DNA from: Pseudomonas sp. N040
GTDB lineage: Bacteria; Pseudomonadota; Gammaproteobacteria; Pseudomonadales; Pseudomonadaceae
Reading direction: 5' to 3'
Assembly: GCF_015637705.1 (NCBI RefSeq)
Contig: NZ_JADOBE010000001.1
Span: forward strand, 248,001 to 312,000
Length of the DNA: 64,000 bases
This document shows, piece by piece, positions 34,060 to 44,379 of this stretch. The notes beneath the pieces were generated by a model, which did not search any database, was not told the DNA's origin, and saw nothing but the letters and a program-made list of their open reading frames with translations. The position numbers were made by a program, and so were the translations under genes. Numbering within the stretch: position 1 is the stretch's first letter; every line of letters begins with the position of its first letter.

Positions 34060-34995
34060 ATGCACAGCCCGCTCGACGCCTACCTCAGCCACCTGCGCAA
34101 CGAACGCCAGCTTTCTGCGCACACCCTGGACGCTTACCAGCGCGACCTGCGCAAAGTGCTGGCCTACTGTGAACATGAACAACTGCACAGCTGGGCCGAG
34201 CTGGACGCGGCGCGCCTGCGCCGCATCGTGGCCCGGCTGCACCAGCAAGGCCAGTCGGCGCGCAGCCTGGCGCGCCTGCTCTCGGCCGTTCGCGGGCTCT
34301 ACCAGTACCTGCTCCGCGAAGGGCTGTGCCGGCATGATCCAGCCGACGGCCTGAGTCCGCCCAAGGGCGCGCGCAAGCTGCCGCGGGCACTGGATGCTGA
34401 CCGTGCCATGCAACTGCTCGACGGCGGCGTGGAGGATGATTTTCTCGCCCGTCGCGATCAGGCACTCCTCGAGCTGTTCTATTCCTCCGGCTTGCGCCTG
34501 TCCGAGCTGGTCGGCCTGAACCTCGAGGCGCTTGACCTGCCCGGGGCCATGGTGCGTGTCCACGGCAAGGGCGGCAAGACCCGCGACCTGCCGGTCGGGC
34601 GCAAGGCCGTGGCCGCCCTGCGCGACTGGCTGGCGCTACGCAGCAGCGCCAACCCGCCGGACAGCGCCGTGTTCATCAGTCGCCAGGGCCGCCGCCTCAG
34701 CCCGCGTGCGGTGCAGCTGCGCGTCGGTCAAGCCGGTGTGCGCGAACTGGGCCAGCACCTGCACCCGCACATGCTGCGTCACAGTTTTGCCAGCCACATG
34801 CTGGAGTCCTCCCAGGACCTGCGCGCCGTGCAGGAGCTGCTCGGGCATGCGGACATCGCCACCACGCAAATCTATACCCACCTCGACTTCCAGCATCTGG
34901 CCAAGGTCTACGACAACGCCCACCCGCGCGCCCGCCGGCAAGACAGCAGCAGTGCGCCGGCGGACAATGACACCGCCAGCGGGGAAACCCCATGA
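34060..34995 (+). CDS. xerC: Tyrosine recombinase XerC
   Basis: A 311-residue site-specific recombinase that resolves chromosome dimers at dif together with XerD. The N-terminal SAM-like domain is about 1-90. Catalytic residues are visible in the order Arg (SSGLRLSEL), Lys (HGKGGKTR), [16 protein letters not shown] and Tyr (IYTHLD). It overlaps the HAD gene by 4 bp. Same position and order as sss/xerC of P. aeruginosa. Confidence 0.96.
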   Translation: MHSPLDAYLSHLRNERQLSAHTLDAYQRDLRKVLAYCEHEQLHSWAELDAARLRRIVARLHQQGQSARSLARLLSAVRGLYQYLLREGLCRHDPADGLSPPKGARKLPRALDADRAMQLLDGGVEDDFLARRDQALLELFYSSGLRLSELVGLNLEALDLPGAMVRVHGKGGKTRDLPVGRKAVAALRDWLALRSSANPPDSAVFISRQGRRLSPRAVQLRVGQAGVRELGQHLHPHMLRHSFASHMLESSQDLRAVQELLGHADIATTQIYTHLDFQHLAKVYDNAHPRARRQDSSSAPADNDTASGETP

Positions 34996-35699
34996 GCATC
35001 GCGCTGGTCACTTTCGATCTGGACGATACGCTGTGGAGTGTCGCTCCGGTCATGCACGGCGCCGAAGCCGCGCTGCGCGAATGGCTGGCCGCCAGCGCGC
35101 CCCTGCTCGGCCCGGTGCCGGTCGAGCACTTGTGGGGCATCCGTGGTCGCCTGCTGCAGCTCGATCCGTCCCTGCGCCACCGCCTGAGCGAACTGCGCCG
35201 ACGCATCCTTCACCTCGCCCTGCGTGAAGCCGGCTACTCCGATGTGCAAGCCCTGGCGCTGGCCGAACAGGGCTTTCAGGTATTCCTGCAGGCACGCCAC
35301 CAAGTCGACCTGTTTCCCGAAGTGCATCCGACCCTGGAGACGCTGGCCAACCGCTATTGCCTGGGTGTCATCACCAACGGCAATGCCGATGTGCGCCGCC
35401 TGGGCCTGGCCGATTACTTCCGCTTTGCCCTGAATGCCGAGGAGCTGGGTATCGGCAAGCCTGACCCGCGGCCCTTTCGCGAGGCGCTGCAGCGCGCCGG
35501 GGTAAGCGCACGGGAAGCCGTGCATATCGGCGATCATCCCGGCGATGACATTGCCGGCGCACTGAACTCCGGCCTGCGCGCCATCTGGTTCAACCCGCTG
35601 GGCAAGGCCTGGGAAGGCGAGCAACCAGCCCATGCGGAAATTCGCAACCTGGCCGAACTGCCGGCAGTGCTGGAGCGCCTGGCGCGCAGCCAGGGCTGA
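34992..35699 (+). CDS. HAD-superfamily hydrolase
   Basis: 235 residues with all HAD motifs: FDLDDTLW (Asp9, Asp11), [14 protein letters not shown] and HIGDHPGDD. Likely a small-molecule phosphatase; the substrate is not evident. The ATG overlaps the xerC stop. It ends the lppL-to-HAD run and is followed by a terminator. Confidence 0.94.
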   Translation: MSIALVTFDLDDTLWSVAPVMHGAEAALREWLAASAPLLGPVPVEHLWGIRGRLLQLDPSLRHRLSELRRRILHLALREAGYSDVQALALAEQGFQVFLQARHQVDLFPEVHPTLETLANRYCLGVITNGNADVRRLGLADYFRFALNAEELGIGKPDPRPFREALQRAGVSAREAVHIGDHPGDDIAGALNSGLRAIWFNPLGKAWEGEQPAHAEIRNLAELPAVLERLARSQG

Positions 35700-35710
35700 A
35701 GCCCGAGCAT

Positions 35711-35740
35711 AAAAAACCCGCCTGTAGCGGCGGGTTTTTT
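35711..35740. terminator. Bidirectional terminator between HAD gene and sutA
   Basis: Six A, CCCGCC stem, 6-nt loop, GGCGGG, six T (35711-35740). It serves both convergent genes. Confidence 0.92.
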
Positions 35741-35754
35741 CATGCATCACCGGT

Positions 35755-36084
35755 TCAGATCGGCCGGCTACCGTATTTGCTGTCGGGCTTCTTGGGTGGA
35801 TCGGCCACCACATTCGGATCGATTTCCTGCACCTTGCCGCCGCGCGCGAGAAACTCTTCCATTGCCTTGGCCAGCGCATCACGTTCTGCCTGCTTGGCCT
35901 CGACGGAAGGCAGCTCCTCTTCCTCGACCACTACCTTGGCTTTGCCTTTGCTGCTGGGCGCCGCCTCGGCACTGTCGCCGTCGCCGTCGCCATCATCAAT
36001 ATCGCTGTCGTCGGCGGCAACGTCCTCGCCATCCTCTTCGTCAACACCTTCGATGTCGTCTTGCTCGAGTTCTTCGTCGCTCAT
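35755..36084 (-). CDS. sutA: RNA polymerase-binding regulator SutA
   Basis: 109 residues. A very acidic disordered N-terminus (1-50, runs of Asp/Glu), a central conserved helix (LPSVEAKQAERDALAKAM) and a C-terminal tail NVVADPPKKPDSKYGSRPI. This matches SutA of P. aeruginosa, which binds RNA polymerase and stimulates transcription of housekeeping genes during slow growth. It is a monocistronic gene with its own upstream region of about 190 bp. Confidence 0.93.
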   Translation of the reverse strand: MSDEELEQDDIEGVDEEDGEDVAADDSDIDDGDGDGDSAEAAPSSKGKAKVVVEEEELPSVEAKQAERDALAKAMEEFLARGGKVQEIDPNVVADPPKKPDSKYGSRPI

Positions 36085-36274
36085 GTTCTACCTCATGGCT
36101 TGCCAAAGCAGTTTATTTATAGCGCAGTCGCACAGGCTGGTGCGTGCAACCGGAAAATTTCTGAAAGCTCTGATCGACAATCCCTCGCCATGCTGAACAA
36201 GGTAGACGCTAAATGCACGGAGCGCTGCCTGACAGTTCTTCCGGCGCGCATTCTAGCGCGGCGCCAGAAAAAAC

Positions 36275-36298
36275 AAAGGGCACCCGAAGGTGCCCTTT
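36275..36298 (-). terminator. Terminator after amtB
   Basis: Perfect 10-bp stem AAAGGGCACC-CGAA-GGTGCCCTTT. On the minus strand it is followed by TTTGTTTTTTC, 40 bp past the amtB stop. Confidence 0.9.
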
Positions 36299-36338
36299 TC
36301 CAGAATCGTCCGGGATGAGCCGGACGCCGGGTAACGTG

Positions 36339-37661
36339 TTACAGGTTGTAGCCGCGTTCGTTGTGCAGGGACAGATCCAGACCGATGGACTCTTCTTCCT
36401 CGCTGACGCGCAGGCCCATGACCATATCCAGCACCTTGAGAATCACGAAGGTGACGATGGCGGTGTAGATCACGGTGAAGGCTACGCCCTTGAACTGGAT
36501 GAGCAACTGGCCGGGAATGTCTTCCACGGTGCCGAAGCCACCCAGTGCCGGCGCTGCAAACACGCCGGTCAGCAGGGCACCAACGATACCGCCGATGCCA
36601 TGCACGCCGAAGGCATCCAGGGAGTCGTCATAGCCCAGCTTGCGCTTCAGGCTGGTCGCGCAGAAGAAGCAGATCACGCCGGCTGACAGGCCGATCACGA
36701 TGGCACCCATCGGGCCGGCGGTACCGGCGGCAGGAGTGATGGCAACCAGGCCGGCAACCACGCCCGAGGCGATGCCCAGAGCGCTTGGCTTGCCATGGGT
36801 CAGCCACTCGGCACCCATCCAGCCCAGAGCAGCGGCGGCGGTGGCGATCTGGGTAACCAGCATGGCCATCCCTGCAGTGCCGTTGGCAGCCACCGCGGAG
36901 CCTGCATTGAAGCCGAACCAGCCGACCCACAGCATAGCCGCGCCAACCAGGGTGTAGCCCAGGTTATGCGGTGCCATCGGCGTGGTCGGGAAGCCCTTAC
37001 GCTTGCCGAGCACGATGCAGGCTACCAGGCCGGCGATACCGGCGTTGATGTGCACCACGGTGCCGCCGGCAAAGTCGAGCACGCCCCAATCCCACAGCAG
37101 GCCACCGTTACCGGCCCAGACCATGTGCGCAATCGGTGCGTAAACCAGGGTGAACCAGACCGCCATGAAGATCAGCATCGCGGAGAACTTCATGCGCTCG
37201 GCGAAGGCACCGACGATCAGCGCCGGAGTGATGATCGCGAAGGTCATCTGGAACACCACGAACACGCTTTCCGGCACCAGATAGGTCAGGCTGGCAGGGG
37301 TCAGGCCGCTGAGGAAGGCCTTGCCGAAGCCACCGACGAAGGAATTGAGGTTGACCACTCCCTGTTCCATGCCGGTGGTATCGAAGGCGATGCTGTAGCC
37401 GTAGACGACCCACAGAATGCTGATTACGCAGGTGATGGCAAAGCACTGCATCAGGACGGAAAGGACGTTCTTCGAACGCACCATGCCACCGTAGAACAGC
37501 GCCAGACCGGGAATGGTCATGAACAGAACGAGCAGTGAAGCTACCAGCATCCAGGCGGTGTCGCCTGAGTTGAGGACCGGAGCAGCCTCGTCAGCCAGGG
37601 CCAGGCCGGGGGTAACGAGGGACAAAAGGGCTCCTAGCCCTGCGATTTTGCGCAGAGTCAT
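36339..37661 (-). CDS. amtB: Ammonium transporter AmtB
   Basis: 440 residues. A cleavable signal peptide (MTLRKIAGLG...LALADEA) and 11 membrane helices. Family motifs are LFYGGMVRSKNVL, LDFAGGTVVHINAG and the C-terminal GlnK-contact tail. It is downstream of glnK (34-bp gap), the standard nitrogen-regulated pair. Transport of ammonium is gated by GlnK. Confidence 0.97.
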   Translation of the reverse strand: MTLRKIAGLGALLSLVTPGLALADEAAPVLNSGDTAWMLVASLLVLFMTIPGLALFYGGMVRSKNVLSVLMQCFAITCVISILWVVYGYSIAFDTTGMEQGVVNLNSFVGGFGKAFLSGLTPASLTYLVPESVFVVFQMTFAIITPALIVGAFAERMKFSAMLIFMAVWFTLVYAPIAHMVWAGNGGLLWDWGVLDFAGGTVVHINAGIAGLVACIVLGKRKGFPTTPMAPHNLGYTLVGAAMLWVGWFGFNAGSAVAANGTAGMAMLVTQIATAAAALGWMGAEWLTHGKPSALGIASGVVAGLVAITPAAGTAGPMGAIVIGLSAGVICFFCATSLKRKLGYDDSLDAFGVHGIGGIVGALLTGVFAAPALGGFGTVEDIPGQLLIQFKGVAFTVIYTAIVTFVILKVLDMVMGLRVSEEEESIGLDLSLHNERGYNL

Positions 37662-37695
37662 GGTGTTTCTCCTGGGGCTTGGGGGTTTGGAAGTG

Positions 37696-38178
<483 letters not shown>

Positions 38179-38188
38179 TCAGTCCTGA

Positions 38189-38211
38189 TGCACCTGAACC
38201 GCCTCGGTGCA
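38189..38211. promoter_or_regulatory. TGCACC-N11-GGTGCA inverted repeat (NtrC-like half-sites)
   Basis: Perfect 6-bp arms, TGCACC 38189-38194 and GGTGCA 38206-38211, about 166 bp upstream of glnK. The arms fit NtrC half-sites but the spacing is 11 rather than the usual 5. Confidence 0.45.
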
Positions 38212-38320
38212 TGCGTCGATCGAACCTCTGCAGAATGCTTGCCAAGTTTTTAAAAGCTTTATTTTTCAGACAGATATGCGCTCTTTACGGTGATCCTGGC
38301 GCAAATAGAGCAATCCACAG

Positions 38321-38337
38321 CGCACCGTTATGGTGCG
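38321..38337. promoter_or_regulatory. NtrC-like dyad CGCACC-N5-GGTGCG
   Basis: Perfect 6-5-6 dyad matching the NtrC consensus TGCACC-N5-GGTGCA except for the outermost base pair. About 295 bp upstream of glnK, a position suitable for an enhancer. Confidence 0.55.
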
Positions 38338-38439
38338 TCATCCGATCCTTCCCTGCGCGAAAGTCGTGCGTCAACCGGCCGGCAGCCTTGCGCGCAGGCC
38401 GCGTGCTAAACTGCCGGCGTCATTTCGAGGAACCTCGCC

Positions 38440-38700
38440 ATGCTGCCGCCCAAAGCTTTGCTCGACACCCTAGCCGGTCATGCCTCCCGCCTGTTCAACG
38501 GCGAAACCCCGCTGCCCCACGCGGAAATCGAGGCGCAACTCAAAGCCCTGCTGCAAAGCGCCTTCAGCAAGCTGGACCTGGTCAGCCGTGACGAGTTCGA
38601 CAGCCAGATGACCGTTCTGGCGCGCACCCGCACCCGCCTGGAAAGCCTGGAAGCCAAAGTTGCCGAGCTGGAAGCCCGGCTCAATCCGCCCGCCAGCTAG
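38440..38700 (+). CDS. ubiK: Ubiquinone biosynthesis accessory factor UbiK
   Basis: An 86-residue BMFP/UbiK family protein: amphipathic N-terminal part and a C-terminal coiled coil (RTRTRLESLEAKVAELEARL). UbiK scaffolds the aerobic Ubi enzyme complex with UbiJ. The long-standing Pseudomonas neighbour is the YifB ATPase, which starts 33 bp downstream. Confidence 0.93.
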   Translation: MLPPKALLDTLAGHASRLFNGETPLPHAEIEAQLKALLQSAFSKLDLVSRDEFDSQMTVLARTRTRLESLEAKVAELEARLNPPAS

Positions 38701-38733
38701 ATCCTAGCCGGCGGGACTGATCAAGGAGCGATC

Positions 38734-40230
38734 ATGTCCCTGGCCATCGTCAACAGCCGCGCCCAGGTGGGCGTGGAAGCGCCCGTGGTGACCGTCGAGG
38801 CACACCTGGCCAACGGTCTGCCGTCCTTCACGCTGGTCGGTCTGCCGGAAACTGCGGTCAAGGAAAGCAAGGATCGCGTGCGTAGCGCGATCCTTAATTG
38901 CGGCTTCGAATTTCCAGCGCGGCGGATCACCCTCAACCTCGCACCGGCCGACCTGCCCAAAGACGGCGGGCGCTTCGACTTGGCCATCGCCCTGGGCATT
39001 CTCGCTGCCAGCGGCCAGATCCCTGCAGACAGCCTGGCCAGCCTTGAATGCCTGGGGGAGCTGGCACTGTCCGGCGCGATCCGCCCGGTGCAAGGCATCC
39101 TGCCGGCGGCGCTGGCCGCCCGCGCGTGCGGACGCACTCTGGTGGTGCCGAAGGAAAATGCCGAGGAGGCCTGCCTGGCTTCGGGCCTGCCGGTATTGGC
39201 CGTCGACCACCTGCTGCAACTGGCGGCACACTGTTCAGCTCGCGAACTGCTGCAGCCCTACCAGTCCCAGGGTCTCGCGCGCATCCCCGAACCCTACCCC
39301 GACCTGGCCGACGTACAGGGCCAGCCAGCTGCCAAGCGCGCCCTGCTGATTGCCGCCGCAGGTGCACACAACCTGTTGCTCAGTGGCCCGCCAGGCACCG
39401 GCAAGACCCTGCTGGCCAGCCGCCTGCCCGGCCTGCTGCCGCCACTGGCCGAGCAGGAAGCCCTGGAAGTGGCGGCCATTCACTCGCTGGCCAGCAGCAT
39501 TCCGCTGGATCGCTGGCCGCAACGGCCATTTCGCCAGCCGCACCACAGCGCTTCCGCTCCGGCGCTGGTCGGCGGCGGCAGTCGGCCCCGCCCCGGTGAA
39601 ATCACCCTTGCCCATCAGGGCGTGCTGTTCCTCGACGAACTGCCCGAATTTGACCGCAAGGTCCTCGAAGTGCTGCGTGAACCGCTGGAGAGCGGCCAGA
39701 TCGTGATTGCCCGCGCCAACGACAAGGTGCGCTTTCCGGCGCGCTTTCAGCTGGTGGCGGCGATGAATCCCTGTCCCTGCGGCTATCTGGGTGATCCCGG
39801 CGGGCGCTGCCGCTGCTCGCTGGAGCAACTCCAGCGCTATCGCAACAAGCTCTCCGGCCCCTTGCTCGACCGTATCGACCTGCACCTCACGGTGGCCCGC
39901 GAAGCCACCAGCCTGAACAGCACACCCGACCCGCGCGACAACACTGCCCGCGCGGCTGCCAGGGTAGCTGCCGCGCGCCAGCGGCAACAGGTTCGCCAGG
40001 GCTGCGCCAATGCCTTTCTCGATCTCGACGGCTTGCGCCAGCACTGCAGCCTGGCCGGCAGCGACCTGCATTGGCTGGAGACCGCCTGCGAGCGCATGGG
40101 CCTGTCACTGCGGGCCGCCCACCGCACCCTCAAGGTGGCCCGCACCCTGGCCGACCTCGAGGGTTGTGCGGCGATCAACCGCGACCATCTGGCCGAAGCC
40201 CTGCAGTACCGGCCGAGCAGCGCACCCTGA
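38734..40230 (+). CDS. comM: YifB/ComM family Mg-chelatase-like AAA+ ATPase
   Basis: 498 residues. An N-terminal Lon-like S5-fold domain (1-170) precedes a Mg-chelatase AAA+ core with Walker A GPPGTGKT at 218-225, Walker B VLFLDELPEF, and a C-terminal Cys-containing zinc segment (NPCPCGYLGDPGGRCRC). In competent bacteria ComM drives branch migration during transformation; the gene is widespread in non-competent species as well. The ATG has an AGGAG site. Confidence 0.94.
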   Translation: MSLAIVNSRAQVGVEAPVVTVEAHLANGLPSFTLVGLPETAVKESKDRVRSAILNCGFEFPARRITLNLAPADLPKDGGRFDLAIALGILAASGQIPADSLASLECLGELALSGAIRPVQGILPAALAARACGRTLVVPKENAEEACLASGLPVLAVDHLLQLAAHCSARELLQPYQSQGLARIPEPYPDLADVQGQPAAKRALLIAAAGAHNLLLSGPPGTGKTLLASRLPGLLPPLAEQEALEVAAIHSLASSIPLDRWPQRPFRQPHHSASAPALVGGGSRPRPGEITLAHQGVLFLDELPEFDRKVLEVLREPLESGQIVIARANDKVRFPARFQLVAAMNPCPCGYLGDPGGRCRCSLEQLQRYRNKLSGPLLDRIDLHLTVAREATSLNSTPDPRDNTARAAARVAAARQRQQVRQGCANAFLDLDGLRQHCSLAGSDLHWLETACERMGLSLRAAHRTLKVARTLADLEGCAAINRDHLAEALQYRPSSAP

Positions 40231-40254
40231 GCTCCGCCAATGTCAGCGGTGGCG

Positions 40255-41190
40255 TCAGGCCTGCCCCGGAGCGCCAAGCCGCGCCACGGCGGGCAACTGC
40301 ATGGCGGCGATTTCAGCCAGCAGATAATCACGCAGGCGGCGAAAGCGCTGCTGCCCGCGGCGGGCCTTCGGCCACACCAGGTAGTAACTGCTGCCGCTGA
40401 AGACTGCCGTCGGCAAGGGCAGGGCGAGCCGGCCCTGCTCGACGTCTTCGGCAACCAGCAACAGGTCGCCAATTGAGACCCCGTAGCCCCGGGCGGCCGC
40501 GACTATGCCCAGCTCCAGCATGTCGAACACCTGCCCGCCCTTGAGCGGCACCTGGTCACTCAGGCCGGTGGCCTGCAGCCAGTGCCGCCAATCGCGCCGG
40601 TCCGGGGTCGGATGCAGCTGCTCGGCTGCCAGCAGCCGCGCCACGTCCCAGTTGCCGGTGGCCACGGCTTCCGGCGCACACACCGGGATCAGCCACTCCT
40701 CGAACAACTTGGCGTGCTCCCAGTCCTGCGGAAATACCCCGTCATTCAGCAGCACCGCACAGTCGTAGGGTTCACGCTCGAAATCGACGCGGTCGACATC
40801 CATCCAGGCCGCCGTCAGCTGCACCTCGACTTCCGGCTGCTGCAGACGAAACCGCGACAGTCGCGCCAGCAGCCAGCGCATGGTCAGGGTGGAGGGGGCC
40901 TTCAGGCGCAGCACACCTTCTTCTACGCGCAGGCTGGCGCAGGCGCTTTCCAGCGCGGCAAAGCCCTGCTGCAAGCCCGGCAGCAACAGCCGACCCGCCT
41001 CGGTCAGGCGCAGGCCACGGCCGGCGCGCTCGAACAGGCGGCAACCGAAGTCGGTTTCCAGGGTGCGCACATGCCGGCTCACCGCGCTCTGGGTGAGTGC
41101 CAGCTCTTCCGCCGCCCGGGTATAGGACAAATGCCGCGCAGCTGCCTCGAAGGCGCGCAGGGCATAGAGTGCCGGCAAACGGTTGATCAA
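40255..41190 (-). CDS. LysR-type regulator (GcvA-like)
   Basis: 311 residues. The N-terminal winged helix-turn-helix LPALYALRAFEAAARHLSYT is followed by a LysR substrate domain of the GcvA/AmpR-like group. The start is TTG at 41190: an in-frame stop lies two codons upstream, and the family N-terminus is intact from this codon. Divergent from a MATE exporter gene, which may be a target; no inducer can be named. Confidence 0.9.
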   Translation of the reverse strand: MINRLPALYALRAFEAAARHLSYTRAAEELALTQSAVSRHVRTLETDFGCRLFERAGRGLRLTEAGRLLLPGLQQGFAALESACASLRVEEGVLRLKAPSTLTMRWLLARLSRFRLQQPEVEVQLTAAWMDVDRVDFEREPYDCAVLLNDGVFPQDWEHAKLFEEWLIPVCAPEAVATGNWDVARLLAAEQLHPTPDRRDWRHWLQATGLSDQVPLKGGQVFDMLELGIVAAARGYGVSIGDLLLVAEDVEQGRLALPLPTAVFSGSSYYLVWPKARRGQQRFRRLRDYLLAEIAAMQLPAVARLGAPGQA

Positions 41191-41310
41191 TGATTAAAAC
41201 TCATGCAAGGCATGGCTTTTATCCTTTTGTATCTGGCGGATCGTCGCCTGAGAATAGCCTTCGATGAACTGGCCAGGCCAGCCTGTAACCACCAAAGATG
41301 ACTAGAGATC

Positions 41311-42711
41311 ATGCCTGAACTACGCCGCCGAGAGCTTGTTGCCTTGCTTCGGCTCGCCGGACCGCTGGTGGCTGCGCAACTGGCCGCCGTGCTGATGGTG
41401 TTCACCGACACCGTGATGATGGGCCTGCTCGGGCCACAGGCGCTGGCTGCCGGCGCGCTCGGTGCGGCGGCCTACAACCTGGTATCGATCTTTTGTGTCG
41501 GGGTGATGGCGGCGGTTGGCAACCTGGTGGCAATCCGCCATGGCGCCGCCGACAACGCCGGCGTTCGCGCCATGGCCCAGGCCGGGATCTGGGTGGCACT
41601 GGGCCTGGCCCTGCTGGCCGGGCTCCTGCTCTGGCAGTTCGAGCCGCTGCTGCGGCTGGCCGGACAGCAACCGCAGAACATCGAAGGCGCCATGCAGTTT
41701 CTGCACTGCCTGGTGTTTGCCCTGCCCGGCTACCTGCTGTTCATGGCCCTGCGCGGCTTCACCAGTGCCCTGGGCAAGCCCGGTCCGGTGCTGGCGATCA
41801 GCCTGTGCGGGGCGGTGCTGAATTTCCTGCTCAACTACACGCTGATCAAGGGGCTGTTCGGCTTGCCGCAGATTGGCCTGGCCGGCATCGGCCTGGTCAC
41901 CGCCGTGGTGATGAACGGCATGGCCCTGCTGCTGGCCCTGTTCATCCGCCGGCAGCCCTTCTATCGGCCCTGGCCGCTGCTGGCCGGGCTGCTGCAACCC
42001 AGACTGGAAGACCTGCGCGAGAACCTGCGCCTGGGCCTGCCGATTGGCGGCACCTACATTGTCGAGTCCGGCCTGTTCTTCGTCGCCGCGCTGTGCATGG
42101 GCGCGCTCGGCAGCACGGCGCTGGCAGCCCACCAGATCGCCATTCAGGCGGTGTATGTGGCGTTCATGGTGCCGGTGGGCATTTCCTACGCCGCCAGCCT
42201 GCGCATCGGCCAGCACTTCGGCGCCGGCAACTGGCTGGCGGCACGCCAGACCGGCCGCCTGGCCATCGGCCTGGGCGCCGTGTGCATGTCCGGCTTCGCC
42301 CTGCTGTTCTGGCTGGCCCCGCACTGGGTAATCGTGCTGTTCCTCGACCCGCAGCTGGCGGCCAACCGCCCGGTCATCGACATGGCCATCGGCCTGCTGG
42401 CGATTGCCGCCTGGTTCGAGTTGTTTGACGGCCTGCAGACCATTGCCATGGGCACCATCCGCGGCCTCAAGGACGCCAAGACCACCCTGCTGGTGGGGCT
42501 GCTCTGTTATTGGGCCATTGGCGCACCCGCAGCCTGGACGCTGGCGTTCATTGCCGACTGGGGACCGACAGGGGTCTGGTGGGGGCTGGCAGTGGGCCTG
42601 GCCTGCGCCGCCCTGGGGCTGATCCTGGCCTTCGAATGGAAAACCACCCGGCTGCTGGCGGCAATGCCGATTCAGGCGCCGACTGCCCGAGTGCCCGCTG
42701 CTGGCGGCTGA
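41311..42711 (+). CDS. norM: MATE family multidrug exporter (NorM type)
   Basis: 466 residues with 12 membrane helices and the NorM-type N-terminus LLRLAGPLVAAQLAAVLMVF, then DTVMMGLLGPQALAA. Cation-coupled export of drugs or dyes. Convergent with the GGDEF-EAL gene, whose stop lies 4 bp away. The gene symbol is by family resemblance only. Confidence 0.9.
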   Translation: MPELRRRELVALLRLAGPLVAAQLAAVLMVFTDTVMMGLLGPQALAAGALGAAAYNLVSIFCVGVMAAVGNLVAIRHGAADNAGVRAMAQAGIWVALGLALLAGLLLWQFEPLLRLAGQQPQNIEGAMQFLHCLVFALPGYLLFMALRGFTSALGKPGPVLAISLCGAVLNFLLNYTLIKGLFGLPQIGLAGIGLVTAVVMNGMALLLALFIRRQPFYRPWPLLAGLLQPRLEDLRENLRLGLPIGGTYIVESGLFFVAALCMGALGSTALAAHQIAIQAVYVAFMVPVGISYAASLRIGQHFGAGNWLAARQTGRLAIGLGAVCMSGFALLFWLAPHWVIVLFLDPQLAANRPVIDMAIGLLAIAAWFELFDGLQTIAMGTIRGLKDAKTTLLVGLLCYWAIGAPAAWTLAFIADWGPTGVWWGLAVGLACAALGLILAFEWKTTRLLAAMPIQAPTARVPAAGG

Positions 42712-42714
42712 GGC

Positions 42715-44379
42715 CTAGTGAACGCCGCGCAACTGGCGGGCGCCACGCTCGTCACGGTCGATCAGGAAGTTGGCCAGTTCCGACAAGGGCAGGGCATGGC
42801 TGATCAGGTAGCCCTGGGCCTGATCACAGCCGAACTGGCGCAGCATATCCAGCTCCTGGGCGGTCTCAACACCCTCAGCGACCACTTCCAGGCCCAGCGA
42901 ATGGGCGAGGTTGATGATCACCTTGACCATCTGCCGCTGCTCCGGGTTATCCACCATCCCGGTGACAAAGGTCTTGTCCACCTTGAGTACCGCGATCGGC
43001 AGGTTGGCCAGGTGCGAGAAAGAGGAAAAGCCGGTGCCAAAGTCATCCAGGGAGAAGCGTGCACCCAGCTCGCCCAGCGTCTGCATGGTCTTCAGCACGT
43101 AATCGCTGCGGCTCATCATGGCGGTTTCGGTGAGTTCGAACTCCAGGCAGTGCGCATCGACGGTCGAGCCGGCAATCAGGTGCTGCAGGGTGGGCAGCAA
43201 CTGGCTGTCCTGGAACTGGCGGAACGACAGGTTCATCGCCATGTGCAGGGTCGGCAGGCCACAGGCATGCAGCCAGCCGGCATCGCGCAGGGCACGGGCA
43301 ATCACCCAGTAACCCAGCGGCACGATCAGGCCGGTCTGCTCGGCCAGCGGAATGAACTCGACCGGCGGCAGCAGGCCGCGCTCCGGGTGGCGCCAACGCA
43401 CCAGCGCCTCCAGGCCAACCACCTTGCCGCTGGCAAGATTGAGGCGCGGCTGGTAATGCAGCTCCAGCTCGTCACGCCGCAGGGCCAGGCGCAGCTCGGC
43501 TTCCTGATCGGCCAGGCTGTGCGCACTGCTGTAGACCCGCTCATCGTAAATCTGGAAGGTGCAGCCGTCCTTGGCCTTGGCCTGCTGCATGGCGATGTGC
43601 GCATGCCAGAACATCAGGTCGGGACCCGCCGCGCCACGCTCCTGCACCAACCCCAGGCTGCAGCCCAGCAACAGGCTTTCGCCATCGATCCAGAACGGCT
43701 CGGCCAGGGCATCGATCGCCCGCTTGGCCTGCCCCTCCAGCCAGCCCGAGGGCATGTTGGGCGCCTCCAGCAGAACCGCAAATTCATCACTGCCAATCCG
43801 CGCCAGCAAGGCGTCCTGGCCGAACGTTGCGCGCAGGCGCGAAACCACCTGGCGGATCAGCCGGTCACCGCCCAGCTGACCAAGGCTGGCATTGACCTGC
43901 TGAAAATTGTCCAGATCCAGATAACCGAGGATCAGCCGCTCGATATCACCCTGCTCCAGGCGTTCGGCCAGCTGGGCCTGGAAAGTCTGGCGGTTGGCGA
44001 TCCCGGTGAGGGTGTCCTGACCGGACTTGCGCTGCTGGTTGAAATGCTCGCGCAACGCATGCATGCAGCGCCGCAGCACTTCCGCATTCAGCGAATCCTT
44101 GGCCAGCCAGTCCTGGACATGGGTGGGCAGGTCGACGGGAGAGGCATCCAGCAGCAAGACCTGCGGCCACCGGCAGGTACCCGGATCGGGCAGGCATTCA
44201 GGGGTGGCAAAGATCAGTGCCGGTGCTTCCTGGCAAAAGCGCCGACCGGCGTCCCAGCTGGATGCGGCAAACAGCAAGCCCGCCTGGCCCAGGCCAAGCA
44301 ACAGGGTACCCAGCCGTTCCGCCCAGAAGGCATCTTCGGCAAGCACCAGCAGTCGAGGGGCATCGCTCTGGAAGGACAA
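42715..44379 (-). CDS. GGDEF-EAL c-di-GMP protein with degenerate N-terminal receiver
   Basis: 554 residues. Residues 1-115 look like a response-regulator fold without a clear phospho-acceptor. The GGDEF domain (about 115-275) has the altered motif RIGSDEFAV. The EAL domain (about 290-540) keeps EALVRW, ELTETAMM, DDFGTGFSS, LKVDKTF and VVAEGVE, so it is probably an active phosphodiesterase. The start is TTG 44379, with GGAGG a few bases upstream. Confidence 0.92.
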   Translation of the reverse strand: MSFQSDAPRLLVLAEDAFWAERLGTLLLGLGQAGLLFAASSWDAGRRFCQEAPALIFATPECLPDPGTCRWPQVLLLDASPVDLPTHVQDWLAKDSLNAEVLRRCMHALREHFNQQRKSGQDTLTGIANRQTFQAQLAERLEQGDIERLILGYLDLDNFQQVNASLGQLGGDRLIRQVVSRLRATFGQDALLARIGSDEFAVLLEAPNMPSGWLEGQAKRAIDALAEPFWIDGESLLLGCSLGLVQERGAAGPDLMFWHAHIAMQQAKAKDGCTFQIYDERVYSSAHSLADQEAELRLALRRDELELHYQPRLNLASGKVVGLEALVRWRHPERGLLPPVEFIPLAEQTGLIVPLGYWVIARALRDAGWLHACGLPTLHMAMNLSFRQFQDSQLLPTLQHLIAGSTVDAHCLEFELTETAMMSRSDYVLKTMQTLGELGARFSLDDFGTGFSSFSHLANLPIAVLKVDKTFVTGMVDNPEQRQMVKVIINLAHSLGLEVVAEGVETAQELDMLRQFGCDQAQGYLISHALPLSELANFLIDRDERGARQLRGVH

